A DNA stretch of 64,000 nt from Bermanella sp034112345 (GTDB lineage Bacteria; Pseudomonadota; Gammaproteobacteria; Pseudomonadales; Oceanobacteraceae): NCBI GenBank assembly GCA_034112345.1, contig JAWUVN010000036.1, forward strand, positions 4,133 through 68,132, read 5' to 3'. The first letter of the stretch is position 1; the number at the start of each line of letters is the position of its first letter. Below the pieces are notes generated by a model, which was not told the DNA's origin, made no database searches, and was given only the letters and a program-made list of their open reading frames with translations. Of this stretch, positions 52,175-61,611 are shown in pieces. Position numbers and translations under genes: made by a program.

Positions 52175-53139
52175 ATTTAGCGGTAGTAGGAATGGGCAGT
52201 ATTTCTGTAAGACACCGTAAAAATTTAAGACAGCTATATCCTAAGGCAAATATAGTCGCGATGCCTTCTCGTAATCGAGTGGTCGATATAGCGACAGTAG
52301 AGAACGCCGATGCAGTGGTTAATAATATAAACGAACTCATATCACTTTCACCCGACATGGTGATTTTAGCGTCTCCAGCCAATCTGCATGTTGAGCAAGC
52401 AATTAGGTTGGTTGAAAGTGGTATACCTGTATTGATCGAAAAACCTATTGGCTTAAACCTGGAACAGGTTAAAGCACTTGAGTCTAAGCTTACCCAGTAC
52501 CCTGTTCCGGTTAATGTTGCTTACTGCCTTCGGTTTATGCCTTCGCTAGAGGCTGTCAAGCAAGCATTAGATCAACATAAATTAGGAAATATTTTAAATA
52601 TTCATGTTGAAGTAGGGCAATTTCTGCCTGATTGGCGATCGGATAAAGATTACACAAAATCGGTATCATCAAATCTAACTTTAGGTGGAGGTGCGTTATT
52701 TGAACTGAGTCATGAGTTCGATTATTTACACTTTCTATTTGGAAACCTGAATCATCAATACAGCTATTTAAGGTGTTCTGGTGAATTAAAAATCGAAGTG
52801 GAGGATTTAGCCGATGTTATGTTAACCACAAAAAATGGAGCTCTGTGTTATGTTCACTTGGATTTTTTGCAAAAATCAGTGAAAAGGTTTTGTACTATTA
52901 TCGGTTCGGAAGGGCGCTTAGAATGGGACTTGATAGAAAACAAAGTAAGTGTATTTTCTAAAGATAGAAAAACCATTTTATATTCCGATAAAAATTGGGA
53001 TAAAAATAAAATGTATATATCCATGATCAATGATTTTATGAAAAACGGCGGACGTGCTTGCTCTCTACTTGAGGCAAAGTCGACATTGCAACTGTTACTT
53101 GAAATCAAAGCAAGTTCCAAATTGGTTTCAGTTTTATGA
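52171..53139 (+). CDS. Gfo/Idh/MocA-family oxidoreductase (PtmF-like)
   Basis: A 322-aa NAD(P)-dependent enzyme: VVGMGSISVRHRKNL at the start, EKPIGLNLEQ (Lys of the EKP motif), GGGALFELSHEFDYL and DLADVMLTTKNGA. Proteins of this kind accompany PtmA/PtmE in Campylobacter legionaminic-acid loci; the reaction is not read from sequence. It overlaps both neighbours by 4 nt, indicating coupling. Confidence 0.78.
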   Translation: MNLAVVGMGSISVRHRKNLRQLYPKANIVAMPSRNRVVDIATVENADAVVNNINELISLSPDMVILASPANLHVEQAIRLVESGIPVLIEKPIGLNLEQVKALESKLTQYPVPVNVAYCLRFMPSLEAVKQALDQHKLGNILNIHVEVGQFLPDWRSDKDYTKSVSSNLTLGGGALFELSHEFDYLHFLFGNLNHQYSYLRCSGELKIEVEDLADVMLTTKNGALCYVHLDFLQKSVKRFCTIIGSEGRLEWDLIENKVSVFSKDRKTILYSDKNWDKNKMYISMINDFMKNGGRACSLLEAKSTLQLLLEIKASSKLVSVL

Positions 53140-53834
53140 AGGTGTATGCATTTATATTTGCAAGGGGTGGCTCTAAAGGCTTACCTAGAAAAAATATTAA
53201 GCTTCTTGCAGGTAAGCCCTTGATAGCCTATGCAATAGAGTCTGCATTAGCGAGCCCATCTATCGATAATGTATTTGTATCCACAGATGATCGAGAAATT
53301 GAGCGAGTAGCTGTACAGTACGGTGCAGAAGTGATTATACGCCCCAAAGAGCTGGCCACAGATCAATCACCAGAATGGTTGTCTTGGCAGCATGCTATTA
53401 ATTGGGTTGTGGCGAAATTTGGTGAATTTGATTGTTTTTTAAGTTTGCCTGCGACCAGTCCATTACGAGCTGTATGTGATATAGAGAATGCGGTAACGAT
53501 ATTATCGAATGGTGGCATTGATGTTTGTATTTCGATTACAAACTCAAGCCGTAGTCCTTATTTTAATATGGTTACAGAAGATAAAGATGGTTCGTATGCA
53601 ATATGTCTGAGTAATAAAGACCGTATTACAAGGCGTCAAGATTCGCCCGAAGTTTACGATATAACGACGGTTGTATATGCCGCTAAACCTCAATTTATAT
53701 TGAATCATGAAGGTATTTTTTCGGGGAGAGTAGGTGCCGTTAAAATACCTAAATATCGGGCTGTGGATATTGATGATATTTATGATTTTCATTTCGCAGA
53801 AACACTATTAGGTTTAAAAGATGAAACTGAATAA
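53136..53834 (+). CDS. legF: CMP-nonulosonic acid (legionaminic) synthetase
   Basis: A 232-aa cytidylyltransferase with the FARGGSKGLPRKNIKLLAGKPLIAY motif (key residues ARGGSKGLPRKN), STDDREIERVA, LPATSPLRAV and a late DIDDIYDFHFAE metal site. It activates the nine-carbon sugar with CTP for transfer by the Maf enzyme. It overlaps the preceding gene by 4 nt and the next by 14 nt. Confidence 0.88.
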   Translation: MKVYAFIFARGGSKGLPRKNIKLLAGKPLIAYAIESALASPSIDNVFVSTDDREIERVAVQYGAEVIIRPKELATDQSPEWLSWQHAINWVVAKFGEFDCFLSLPATSPLRAVCDIENAVTILSNGGIDVCISITNSSRSPYFNMVTEDKDGSYAICLSNKDRITRRQDSPEVYDITTVVYAAKPQFILNHEGIFSGRVGAVKIPKYRAVDIDDIYDFHFAETLLGLKDETE

Positions 53835-54573
53835 TAAAAAGATACTGGTCGTTGGTGCCGGCGGTTTATTGGGTTCAGAAATTGTCGCTTCTGCATTAAC
53901 ATCTGGCGCTGAAGTAGTTGCAGCCGATATAAGCTTAACGTCCTTAGAATCTAAATTAAGCAGTTATGATAAAACTAATCTTAGCATGATCGAACTAGAC
54001 ATAAATAATCCAGGTTCTATGTTTGATTTTTTTAATACTGAGAAACATCTATCAGGAGTTGTTAATTCAGCTTACCCAAGAAACTCAGGTTATGGAATTG
54101 ATTTTTTAGACGTTACATTAGATAGCTTCAATGAAAATATAGCATTGAACATAGGAGGCGCATTTTTATTAGCTCAACAATGTGCTAAATATTTTAAACG
54201 TCATAAAGAGTCATTTTCGCTAATTAATATTTCATCTATTTATGGTGTTGTAGCACCTAATTTTGAAATATACAAAAATACTGGAATGACAATGCCAGTA
54301 GAGTATGCAGCGATTAAATCGTCTATCCTTCACTTAAATAAATATGTCTCATCGTATATCCAAGACAGTAAATTTAGAGTGAACAGTGTTAGCCCTGGAG
54401 GCATTCTAGATGGCCAACCTAGTGAATTTTTAACAGCATATAAAAACAATACCCGTGGAAAAGGTATGCTGGATTGTGCGGATATAATGGGGTCGATTAT
54501 TTTTTTACTGTCAGATCAGAGTCAGTACATCACTGGGCAAAATATTATTATCGATGATGGTTTTACTCTTTAG
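53821..54573 (+). CDS. Short-chain dehydrogenase/reductase (PtmA-like)
   Basis: A 250-aa SDR: GAGGLLGSEIVASAL at 13-27, NSAYPRNSG, SSIYGVVAP with the Ser and YAAIKSSILHLNKYV with the catalytic Tyr/Lys, and a late SPGGILDG. PtmA-like SDRs occur next to CMP-Leg synthetases. The exact step is not established. It is the last plus-strand gene of the glycan operon and converges with the nucleotidyltransferase 5 nt away. Confidence 0.82.
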   Translation: MKLNNKKILVVGAGGLLGSEIVASALTSGAEVVAADISLTSLESKLSSYDKTNLSMIELDINNPGSMFDFFNTEKHLSGVVNSAYPRNSGYGIDFLDVTLDSFNENIALNIGGAFLLAQQCAKYFKRHKESFSLINISSIYGVVAPNFEIYKNTGMTMPVEYAAIKSSILHLNKYVSSYIQDSKFRVNSVSPGGILDGQPSEFLTAYKNNTRGKGMLDCADIMGSIIFLLSDQSQYITGQNIIIDDGFTL

Positions 54574-54578
54574 TGATA

Positions 54579-55637
54579 TTAAGCGATTGATTTAAATTTA
54601 AGAATGTCGCTTTGAGCTTGCTTAAAATCATCCATTTTTCCGATGTCTAACCAATATTCATGTATAGGAAACATAGAAACGTTTCTATTTACATTAAATT
54701 GTCTTTCTATTAAATCTGGCATGTCTAAGGGTTTATTAACATCAATTTCCTTGAGAACACACGGTGAAATACAGTAAATACCGGCATTAATAAAATAGGT
54801 TTTTTTAGGCTTTTCAGTGATTTTCGTGATTAAATTTCCGGTGTGTTCTATAACGCCATAGGGAACTTGTACTTCATAATCTCTTACGGCCATGCTGATA
54901 TCCGCTGTATTCTCGATATTGTAATCTAAAAATTCATCAAACTTAACTTGTGTTAATAAGTCACCATTCATCATTATGATTGGCTGCATTATTGCCTTAT
55001 TAGGTAGTAATGCCAGGGCGCCGGCAGTCCCTAAAGGAAAGTCTTCACGTATATAGTGAATATTTATACCAAACTGGCTACCATCACCAAAATAGTTTTC
55101 TATTTGTTCATTCAAATAATGGGTTGAGATATAGAAATTATGAAAACCTGAGTTTATGAACTTTTCAATAATATTCTCAAGAATTGGTTTTTCACCGACT
55201 AATAACATAGGCTTTGGACAATTATTAGTTAGAGGTTTTAATCGCTTTCCAAACCCGCCGGCCATGATAAAGACTGTATTATCTCTTTTTTCTGTTCCTT
55301 TTTTTATACCCATTAAATCAACAACGTGTTGTTGTTGATCTAGTTTAGGAACGGCAGGTATACCGAATAGTCTTTTTAATTGAGTTGCTTTTATTTCTGA
55401 ATCGCCTTCTACCAGAAATTTTGGTGAGCAATTCATGACATTTGATAGCGGGGTATTTATGGCTAAATGCTTTAGAAGTGCACGACGAATATCACCATCA
55501 GTTACTGTACCCAATAAAGTATGATCTTTTGACACAATAACGATTAATTTTACATCAACTTTATCAAGGCACTCAATTGCGTCTTGAATGCTATTGTCAG
55601 GAGATAGAAAATATTTATTTAACTGAGGATTAAACAT
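54579..55637 (-). CDS. ptmE: CBS-domain sugar nucleotidyltransferase (PtmE-like)
   Basis: A 352-aa protein with two CBS motifs at about 1-115 (YFLSPDNSIQDAIECLD, LLGTVTDGDIRRALL) and a nucleotidyltransferase domain from about 120 (MAGGFGKRLKPLTNNCPKP, then MNGDLLT and a LDIGKMDDF end). This fusion is typical for PtmE-type enzymes making the GDP-hexosamine precursor of legionaminic acid. It is on minus, facing the operon, and has its own promoter region before 55637. Confidence 0.82.
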   Translation of the reverse strand: MFNPQLNKYFLSPDNSIQDAIECLDKVDVKLIVIVSKDHTLLGTVTDGDIRRALLKHLAINTPLSNVMNCSPKFLVEGDSEIKATQLKRLFGIPAVPKLDQQQHVVDLMGIKKGTEKRDNTVFIMAGGFGKRLKPLTNNCPKPMLLVGEKPILENIIEKFINSGFHNFYISTHYLNEQIENYFGDGSQFGINIHYIREDFPLGTAGALALLPNKAIMQPIIMMNGDLLTQVKFDEFLDYNIENTADISMAVRDYEVQVPYGVIEHTGNLITKITEKPKKTYFINAGIYCISPCVLKEIDVNKPLDMPDLIERQFNVNRNVSMFPIHEYWLDIGKMDDFKQAQSDILKFKSIA

Positions 55638-55768
55638 CGTTGTCTACCTATTATTAGTATTAGGCGTAATACACAATTACTAATTAAGTTTATCGGTAAT
55701 GCATGGATAAACTTTAGTTGATATTCTAATAAGTTATATGCACAGCGTTACTTATGAGCTTCGTATGC

Positions 55769-57862
55769 TTATTCTTTTATTGTCTTTTTTAATTGAGGGT
55801 CGTCCTCAATCAAGCCTCTTTCCTTGGTTAGAACTAGCATAAGGTCATCTGGTAATTTCTGAAGAAAGTCGATAAAGCGATCTCGCCATATTTTAATAAC
55901 TTGCTCTTGTTTGTCGGGTTGGCATGCATAGACGATCGAATAGCCTGTTATCATGTAATGCCATAGCGTGCCTCTAATAAAGTAGGTGAGACTGCCATGG
56001 TCTTTATTGAAAGTTGTACTGGTATAATTTGAAATAGACCAGCACATGGCTGAGAGGCTGCTGCTATCTATTTTCATGCCTCTTAAGTTCTTAATAAGTA
56101 ATAAGCAAAGGTTACTGATAATAGGGTGCAATTCAGATTGTAATTTTTTAGCGGTTTTTATGTTGGTGGGTCTGCAAAAATCAGAAAAAATCATTTTATT
56201 TTTTTGGTGAATTGCTTCAATATTTATTATTTCGTGCTCATCGATATGTTTCGTTTTCTCGATTATTAAGCCATTTGAGCAGTTGTATATGTTAAACTTA
56301 TACTTGAGTTCATTGGACTTTATGCCCATATCTATTCGTCGTTTTGTTACAAAGTATAGATTTGTAGTTAAGCAGTCTCCAAAATACCCTTTTTCTTTGA
56401 AGTTGTTTTTCATGTTGTTAATATTGGCTTCTTTCAGTTTTTTATCATCTTCTGAATTCTTATCTTCGTCATTATATATGGCATGTTTACTGTGATGATT
56501 GTTCTCATCATAAAACCCAAAATCGGTTCCGAATAAAAATATTTCACTGGCCTGGTATTGAAAAGCGAATGAAAGTGCTGCATTCACACAGGTGGGAGTG
56601 GGCTCTATTAGTTTGTTAGGTATGTCTTCTATTAAATCGCCAATTGGCAATGAATCTTTAATAAAGGCATAACTCTCTTTGAATAAGCTAATTATATAGG
56701 GGGAACACTGGATAGCGCATATTAAGGTTATCTCGTTTAATACATTGTCTTTATTGGCTGATTTTAATGCATTGTAAACAGCGTAATCTGATTCTATTTC
56801 TATGTGAAAGTCGGGTTTTATGCCATTACGCAATAGCACTTGAAGTGACGTTCCAGCTGTTAAAAGTATGCATTTATCTCTGATTCTTTTTAATTGATCC
56901 ATTCTTGAATCGAGCGATGGCCCACTACCACAAATAAAAACGGGTTTATCCCATTTGAATTTACTTTTACTCGGAATAAGTTTTATTTTATTGTTTATGT
57001 TGTGCAGTATGTGATTTAGTTGGTTCACCTCATCATCGTAAAATCCCCATAAGCTTACAAACATTTTTATATCGCTTATGGTTTTTCTTATGATGTCACC
57101 ATATTTCCCATGTCTACCGTGGTTGTAATAAACAGTATTGTAAGGGAAATGTGGTGCTCTTTTTACAAGCTCATTCCAAAGACTTCCTTGTTCATTTTCC
57201 ATGTTCTGATTGTTCAGCAATAGAAATGTGATGGATTTATTATGTTTGGGTGCTTGGATCTCATAGATGTATTCCCAGTCTGTAAAAAAACAGCTTAGCG
57301 CCAACAATTCAAAATCTGATTCCATTATTAATAAGTTTTGAATATCTGTTTTTTCTAGTAGTTCTGTTATATGTAAACCCAGTCCAATCCCCATTAAAAT
57401 TAAAAAATCATATCTTTCACCTTGATGTATGACATTAGGGTAAACGGTTTCAGCGCTCTTATATAATTCTATAGCTGTTTCATTCAAATGTTTGTGGAAG
57501 AATCTTGGCGCACTGTATGCTCCAGGAGCCACGGCTGAAATATTAGTGGTTCGTTTATCACTTTGGTATATATTCTTGAATTCTGCTACCTCTACTTCTG
57601 CATATTTAATGGCATCGCCATTGTAGATAGAGGTATTTTTATAATGTAGATCAATCTTGCCATCATCAGATACGGTGATTTTACTGTGATCTGGTTTGAT
57701 TGAACTGATCACTTTAAAGATACTGGGATTTTGTGTTTTGAAAAAATTTAGATTCTTCAAATATTGGTCTTCAAGTATCTTTGGAATTTTTTTCATACTG
57801 ACACTATTCTGATTAATTAATTGCAGTGACCTAGATAAAGCAATTTTCTTGCCAGATATCAT
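55769..57862 (-). CDS. maf: Maf-type motility accessory factor (DUF115), flagellin glycosyltransferase
   Basis: A 697-aa, very AT-rich gene. The central domain with VFICGSGPSLDSRM (about 310-323), TAGTSLQVLLRNGIKPDFHIEIES (key residues GTSL, GIKPDFHIE) and FGTDFGFYDENNHHSKHA is that of DUF115/Maf proteins, which transfer nonulosonic acids to flagellin. It is divergent from fliC, and the pathway enzymes are adjacent; flagellin is therefore the likely acceptor. Low-GC composition against the flg genes suggests horizontal acquisition. Confidence 0.82.
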   Translation of the reverse strand: MISGKKIALSRSLQLINQNSVSMKKIPKILEDQYLKNLNFFKTQNPSIFKVISSIKPDHSKITVSDDGKIDLHYKNTSIYNGDAIKYAEVEVAEFKNIYQSDKRTTNISAVAPGAYSAPRFFHKHLNETAIELYKSAETVYPNVIHQGERYDFLILMGIGLGLHITELLEKTDIQNLLIMESDFELLALSCFFTDWEYIYEIQAPKHNKSITFLLLNNQNMENEQGSLWNELVKRAPHFPYNTVYYNHGRHGKYGDIIRKTISDIKMFVSLWGFYDDEVNQLNHILHNINNKIKLIPSKSKFKWDKPVFICGSGPSLDSRMDQLKRIRDKCILLTAGTSLQVLLRNGIKPDFHIEIESDYAVYNALKSANKDNVLNEITLICAIQCSPYIISLFKESYAFIKDSLPIGDLIEDIPNKLIEPTPTCVNAALSFAFQYQASEIFLFGTDFGFYDENNHHSKHAIYNDEDKNSEDDKKLKEANINNMKNNFKEKGYFGDCLTTNLYFVTKRRIDMGIKSNELKYKFNIYNCSNGLIIEKTKHIDEHEIINIEAIHQKNKMIFSDFCRPTNIKTAKKLQSELHPIISNLCLLLIKNLRGMKIDSSSLSAMCWSISNYTSTTFNKDHGSLTYFIRGTLWHYMITGYSIVYACQPDKQEQVIKIWRDRFIDFLQKLPDDLMLVLTKERGLIEDDPQLKKTIKE

Positions 57863-57912
57863 GAGGTATATAAATCGATTTTAGTATTCCATTATTGTAT
57901 ATAAAATATTTC

Positions 57913-57939
57913 TTAAGGTTTTCCTCTGTGTGCCGTTAA
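57913..57939 (+). promoter_or_regulatory. Sigma-28 promoter of fliC
   Basis: TTAAGGTT, an 11-nt spacer, GCCGTTAA: a good match to the sigma-28 consensus (TAAAGTTT-N11-GCCGATAA). It lies 65 nt upstream of ATG 58005. Confidence 0.8.
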
Positions 57940-58004
57940 CTCTCTTGTAAGTAAATTTCAGCCTCAAATAAGGCTGCATTAGATTAAGTGAGTGGAGAGC
58001 CAAT

Positions 58005-61000
58005 ATGCCTCAAATTATTAATACCAATATTGCGTCTTTGAACGCACAACGTAACCTAAACAAATCACAGGCGGCCAACCAAACGTCTCTGCAACGTTTA
58101 TCTTCTGGTTTACGTATCAATAGCGCGAAGGATGATGCGGCGGGTCTTGCGATCTCGACTCGTTTTAACTCTCAAATTCGTGGGTTAAACGTCGCAGTAC
58201 GTAACGCGGGGGATGGTATCTCTTTAGCACAAACGGCTGAAGGTGCGTTGGGTTCAATGAGCGATAACTTACAGCGTGTACGTGAACTAGCGGTACAGTC
58301 TGCTAACGCCACTAACTCAGATGTCGATCGCGACGCACTACAAGCGGAAGTATCTCAGTTGCTTTCTGAAGTATCTCGTACAGCAGAAGAAACTGACTTT
58401 AACGGTCGTAAATTACTAGATGGTTCATTTTCAGCAACCTTTCAGATTGGTGCTAATGCAGGCCAGACATTAGATATTTCTATCGCCGAATTAACGTCTG
58501 ATAAATTGGGTGCTTCTGATGCCGTAGGGATCAGCTCTCAAGGCAATGCTGGTGCATTACAAAATGGTGATTTGATTATTAATGGTGTAGCAGTGCCACC
58601 ATCTAAATCATCTGATGATGCTTATTCAACTGATAATGCTGCTGCCAGTGCGATTGCTAAAACGGAAGCGATTAACAGCGTGTATGACGAGACGGGTGTT
58701 AAAGCCGTTGTTAATGAAAATACCGTTGCTGGTAGTGAAATGATAGGTGCTGTTGCATCGGGCACATTAACGCTTAATGATGTCGATATCAGTATCACCA
58801 CTGTAACGTCTACTTCTCAAACACGCGCTGGTGTAATTGAAGCGATTAATGCGGCTTCTGAACAAACGGGTGTAAGAGCCTATGACAGTGAGTCGGATAC
58901 TGGCGGTGTAATGCTGGTCGCAGAAAATGGTCAAAATATTGAAATTGGTTTAGCGGGTCTTACCGCTTCAGCAACAGGTTTAGCAGAAGCTGCTACGTAT
59001 GAAGGTAGTTTTACACTAGTTGCTGATGGCGATGTAGCTTCTGTTGAAATTAAAGGCGGTGACGGTACGGGTAATGGAGACTTGAGAAACTCAGGCCTAA
59101 TTGCTGGTGATTATTCAACTACTCAGGCACAGCTTTCTACTGATGTTGTCACTAAAGTCGATGGTGTTGATCTTTCTACTAGCTTTACAGGTGCAGCAGG
59201 TGTCCCACTTTTAGGTGAGCAATTTGTCAGTGCCAGTGCGGGTGTAGCAGCCGATGCATTTAATATGGTAGCTTCTGGTGAAATTATTACTGTAACGGCT
59301 GGTGGGGAGAGTGTTGATATCAGTAGCGCAGCGACTGCGGCTGTTACAATCACTGCTTTAGGTGGCTTTGGTGCGGACTCACTGGCCGAAGCTTTAGATT
59401 CAATTGAAGGTATCGAAGCATCAGCCGAAACTAAAATGGTATTATCAGGCTTTGGCAGTGGTGGTGCTGCAACTTCGGGTTCGTTTGAATTCTATGATGC
59501 AGGATCAACTTCAGGTACGTTATTAGGTGCTATTACTTATAACAGTACCACTACAACAGAAGATTTAGCCGCATCTATTAACGCATTAGGCAGTACAAGT
59601 AATCTAGTTGCAGAATGGAACTCTGCAGCTTCTACTATTACTGTGACTGATGTAACCGGTAATACAATTAAAGCTTGGGCAACAGGTGCTGCAATTACAA
59701 TTGATGTTGCAACAGTAACAGCTACAGGTGGTGTGTCTGCGGCTGCAACAGTTGACTCTACAGGTATTATTTCCGTTGGGTACATAAGCGAAACCAACAT
59801 TACTGATGAAGAGCTTACTGAAATTTCAATTTCAACGAATTTCGCTGCCGGTGATGGTGCATCGACATACTCGTTGGGTAACGTATCTACTGTGTTTGCA
59901 ACAGTGGCTTATAGTACTTCAGGCACGCCAGCAGCTGCTGGTGGTCACAACGCGGTTACAGCTACTGTGACGCCGTCTCTTGTTGGCTTGACTGACGGGG
60001 ATATAACATTGAGCGGTGTGGGTATTCCAGCATCTGATTCATTGAGTGATACAGCTTCAGCAACCGTTGCAAGTGACGGTTCAAATATACAAACCAGTAA
60101 CAAAGCAGCATCGGCTATATCGGTAGCTGCCGCTATTAATAGCGTGGCAGAAGAAACCGGTGTAACAGCAAGTATAAATGAAACTAAAGTTGTTGGTGGT
60201 GATGAAGATACGACCACTAGAGCTGAAGCTAGCTCATATACAGCAGGTGACTCAGGTAAGCTTTATATTAATGGCGTTGATATCGGTATTATCTCAGTTC
60301 AAGATGACGGCTCTGGCGGTACTGATATTGACGCGTCGCGTGCATCCGCAATTGACTCGATCAATGCAAAGTCGGGTCAGACAGGTGTAATGGCTGAAGA
60401 TAATGGATCATCGATTACTTTAACTACTTTAGAGTCTGGAAATGGACGTAATATCTCAATAGCAATTGATAATGATGAGGCGAATAACCAAGGTACTGGA
60501 CAAGGTTTTGGTGCAATATTTGGTTTGGATGCGAGCATTGATGGTATTGGTGAAGCTGATATCGGTTCTGCCACTACAGCGAATACAACAGGTACTCGTG
60601 GCTCTGCTTCTGAAGGTGCCACATATGAAACCACATACGGCACATTAACACTTGAGTCAGCTAAGCAGATCGAAGTAGGTGTATCAAGCGGTGGTAAAGA
60701 TGAGCTAACTGCTATGGGCTTAACGGCTGGTACATATGGTGGTGGTGAAGATGGTCAGTTCTTAACTGAGATTGATATATCAACCTTTGAAGGTGCAACC
60801 GCTGCATTAACAGCCATTGATAACGCCATTGGTTCAATTGCGAGCCAACGTGCTGACTTGGGTGCGATTCAAAATCGTATGGAATCAACCGTAAGTAACC
60901 TTGCGATTACATCTGAAAACTTGAGTGCTGCGAACTCGCGAATTCAAGATGCGGATTTCGCGGCCGAAACAGCCGAGCTATCAAGAACTCAGGTACTGCA

Positions 61001-61070
61001 ACAGGCAGGTATCTCGATCTTGTCTCAGGCTAACCAGGGTCCTCAGCAGGTTCTTTCTTTACTCGGATAA
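58005..61070 (+). CDS. fliC: Flagellin, enlarged with a long internal domain
   Basis: A 1021-aa flagellin against about 280-500 usual. D0/D1 ends are canonical: N-terminal PQIINTNIASLNAQRNLNKS, LSSGLRINSAKDDAAGLAIS, VQSANATNSDVDRDALQ; C-terminal VSNLAITSENLSAANSRIQDADFAAE and AGISILSQANQGPQQVLSLL (key residues SRIQDADFA, QANQ). Residues about 180-930 are a large surface insertion containing two copies of a roughly 200-residue unit (about 187-391 and 662-930), both with EETGV/NETG and LYING/LTLND-like steps. Rich in Ser/Thr/Ala, so a likely acceptor for the neighbouring glycan machinery. Confidence 0.96.
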   Translation: MPQIINTNIASLNAQRNLNKSQAANQTSLQRLSSGLRINSAKDDAAGLAISTRFNSQIRGLNVAVRNAGDGISLAQTAEGALGSMSDNLQRVRELAVQSANATNSDVDRDALQAEVSQLLSEVSRTAEETDFNGRKLLDGSFSATFQIGANAGQTLDISIAELTSDKLGASDAVGISSQGNAGALQNGDLIINGVAVPPSKSSDDAYSTDNAAASAIAKTEAINSVYDETGVKAVVNENTVAGSEMIGAVASGTLTLNDVDISITTVTSTSQTRAGVIEAINAASEQTGVRAYDSESDTGGVMLVAENGQNIEIGLAGLTASATGLAEAATYEGSFTLVADGDVASVEIKGGDGTGNGDLRNSGLIAGDYSTTQAQLSTDVVTKVDGVDLSTSFTGAAGVPLLGEQFVSASAGVAADAFNMVASGEIITVTAGGESVDISSAATAAVTITALGGFGADSLAEALDSIEGIEASAETKMVLSGFGSGGAATSGSFEFYDAGSTSGTLLGAITYNSTTTTEDLAASINALGSTSNLVAEWNSAASTITVTDVTGNTIKAWATGAAITIDVATVTATGGVSAAATVDSTGIISVGYISETNITDEELTEISISTNFAAGDGASTYSLGNVSTVFATVAYSTSGTPAAAGGHNAVTATVTPSLVGLTDGDITLSGVGIPASDSLSDTASATVASDGSNIQTSNKAASAISVAAAINSVAEETGVTASINETKVVGGDEDTTTRAEASSYTAGDSGKLYINGVDIGIISVQDDGSGGTDIDASRASAIDSINAKSGQTGVMAEDNGSSITLTTLESGNGRNISIAIDNDEANNQGTGQGFGAIFGLDASIDGIGEADIGSATTANTTGTRGSASEGATYETTYGTLTLESAKQIEVGVSSGGKDELTAMGLTAGTYGGGEDGQFLTEIDISTFEGATAALTAIDNAIGSIASQRADLGAIQNRMESTVSNLAITSENLSAANSRIQDADFAAETAELSRTQVLQQAGISILSQANQGPQQVLSLLG

Positions 61071-61085
61071 GTTAGTGGATAACAG

Positions 61086-61124
61086 CAAGAGAGAGGTTTC
61101 TCTCTTGTTGGCCGCTTAAGCGGC
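61086..61124 (+). terminator. Two hairpins between fliC and flaG (attenuator-like)
   Basis: CAAGAGAGAGG... pairs with CTCTCTTG (61086-61107), followed by the perfect palindrome GCCGCTTAAGCGGC (61111-61124) and AAAACT. The lack of a T-run suggests partial termination or mRNA stabilisation of the abundant fliC message. Confidence 0.5.
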
Positions 61125-61150
61125 AAAACTAATTTTAAGAGAGGTGTATT

Positions 61151-61543
61151 ATGAATGAATTAAACGCACAAAATGTTAGCCAGGTGGCTAAAGCGCTTTC
61201 TTCTGCACCTCAAGTTCAATCGCAAACGTCAAAAGCGGATGTGAAAGCCAAAGCGGCAGAGGTTTCAAGCGGCAAAGAATTGCCAAAACAAGAGACCAAG
61301 GATGCAAAAGAGGCTGAGAGCGTTGAGGTAAAAGAAGCGGTTTCAAGATTAAATGACTTTGCGCAAAAAACGCAAAGAGATTTAAACTTTCAAATAGACG
61401 AAGATAGCGGTAAAACTGTTATTAAAGTTTATGACCGAGAGTCGGAGAAGTTGGTTCGCCAAATCCCGAACGAGGAAGCGTTAGAAATGGCTAAAAGATT
61501 AAGCGCAGAAGAACCCAGTATGTTGTTTAGTGCACAGGTTTAA
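61151..61543 (+). CDS. flaG: FlaG family flagellar protein
   Basis: A 130-aa protein with a charged Lys/Gln/Glu-rich N-terminal half and a conserved FlaG end: LNFQIDEDSGKTVIKVYDRE, LVRQIPNEEALEMAKRL. FlaG is thought to affect filament length. It lies between fliC and fliD, the normal order in polar-flagellated gammaproteobacteria, and is followed by a strong terminator. Confidence 0.93.
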   Translation: MNELNAQNVSQVAKALSSAPQVQSQTSKADVKAKAAEVSSGKELPKQETKDAKEAESVEVKEAVSRLNDFAQKTQRDLNFQIDEDSGKTVIKVYDRESEKLVRQIPNEEALEMAKRLSAEEPSMLFSAQV

Positions 61544-61580
61544 TGGTTTAGTTTTTAAGTGATTAAATACAGTAAATATA

Positions 61581-61611
61581 AAACCGCAAAGTGAAAGCTT
61601 TGCGGTTTTTT
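61581..61611 (+). terminator. Rho-independent terminator after flaG
   Basis: Stem AACCGCAAAG-TGAAAG-CTTTGCGGTT runs into TTTTTT, about 40 nt after the flaG stop. Confidence 0.9.

Noticed and set aside
58005..61070. Phage or transposon in the large fliC insert
   Set aside because: No integrase, transposase or terminal repeats; the sequence is one open flagellin frame.
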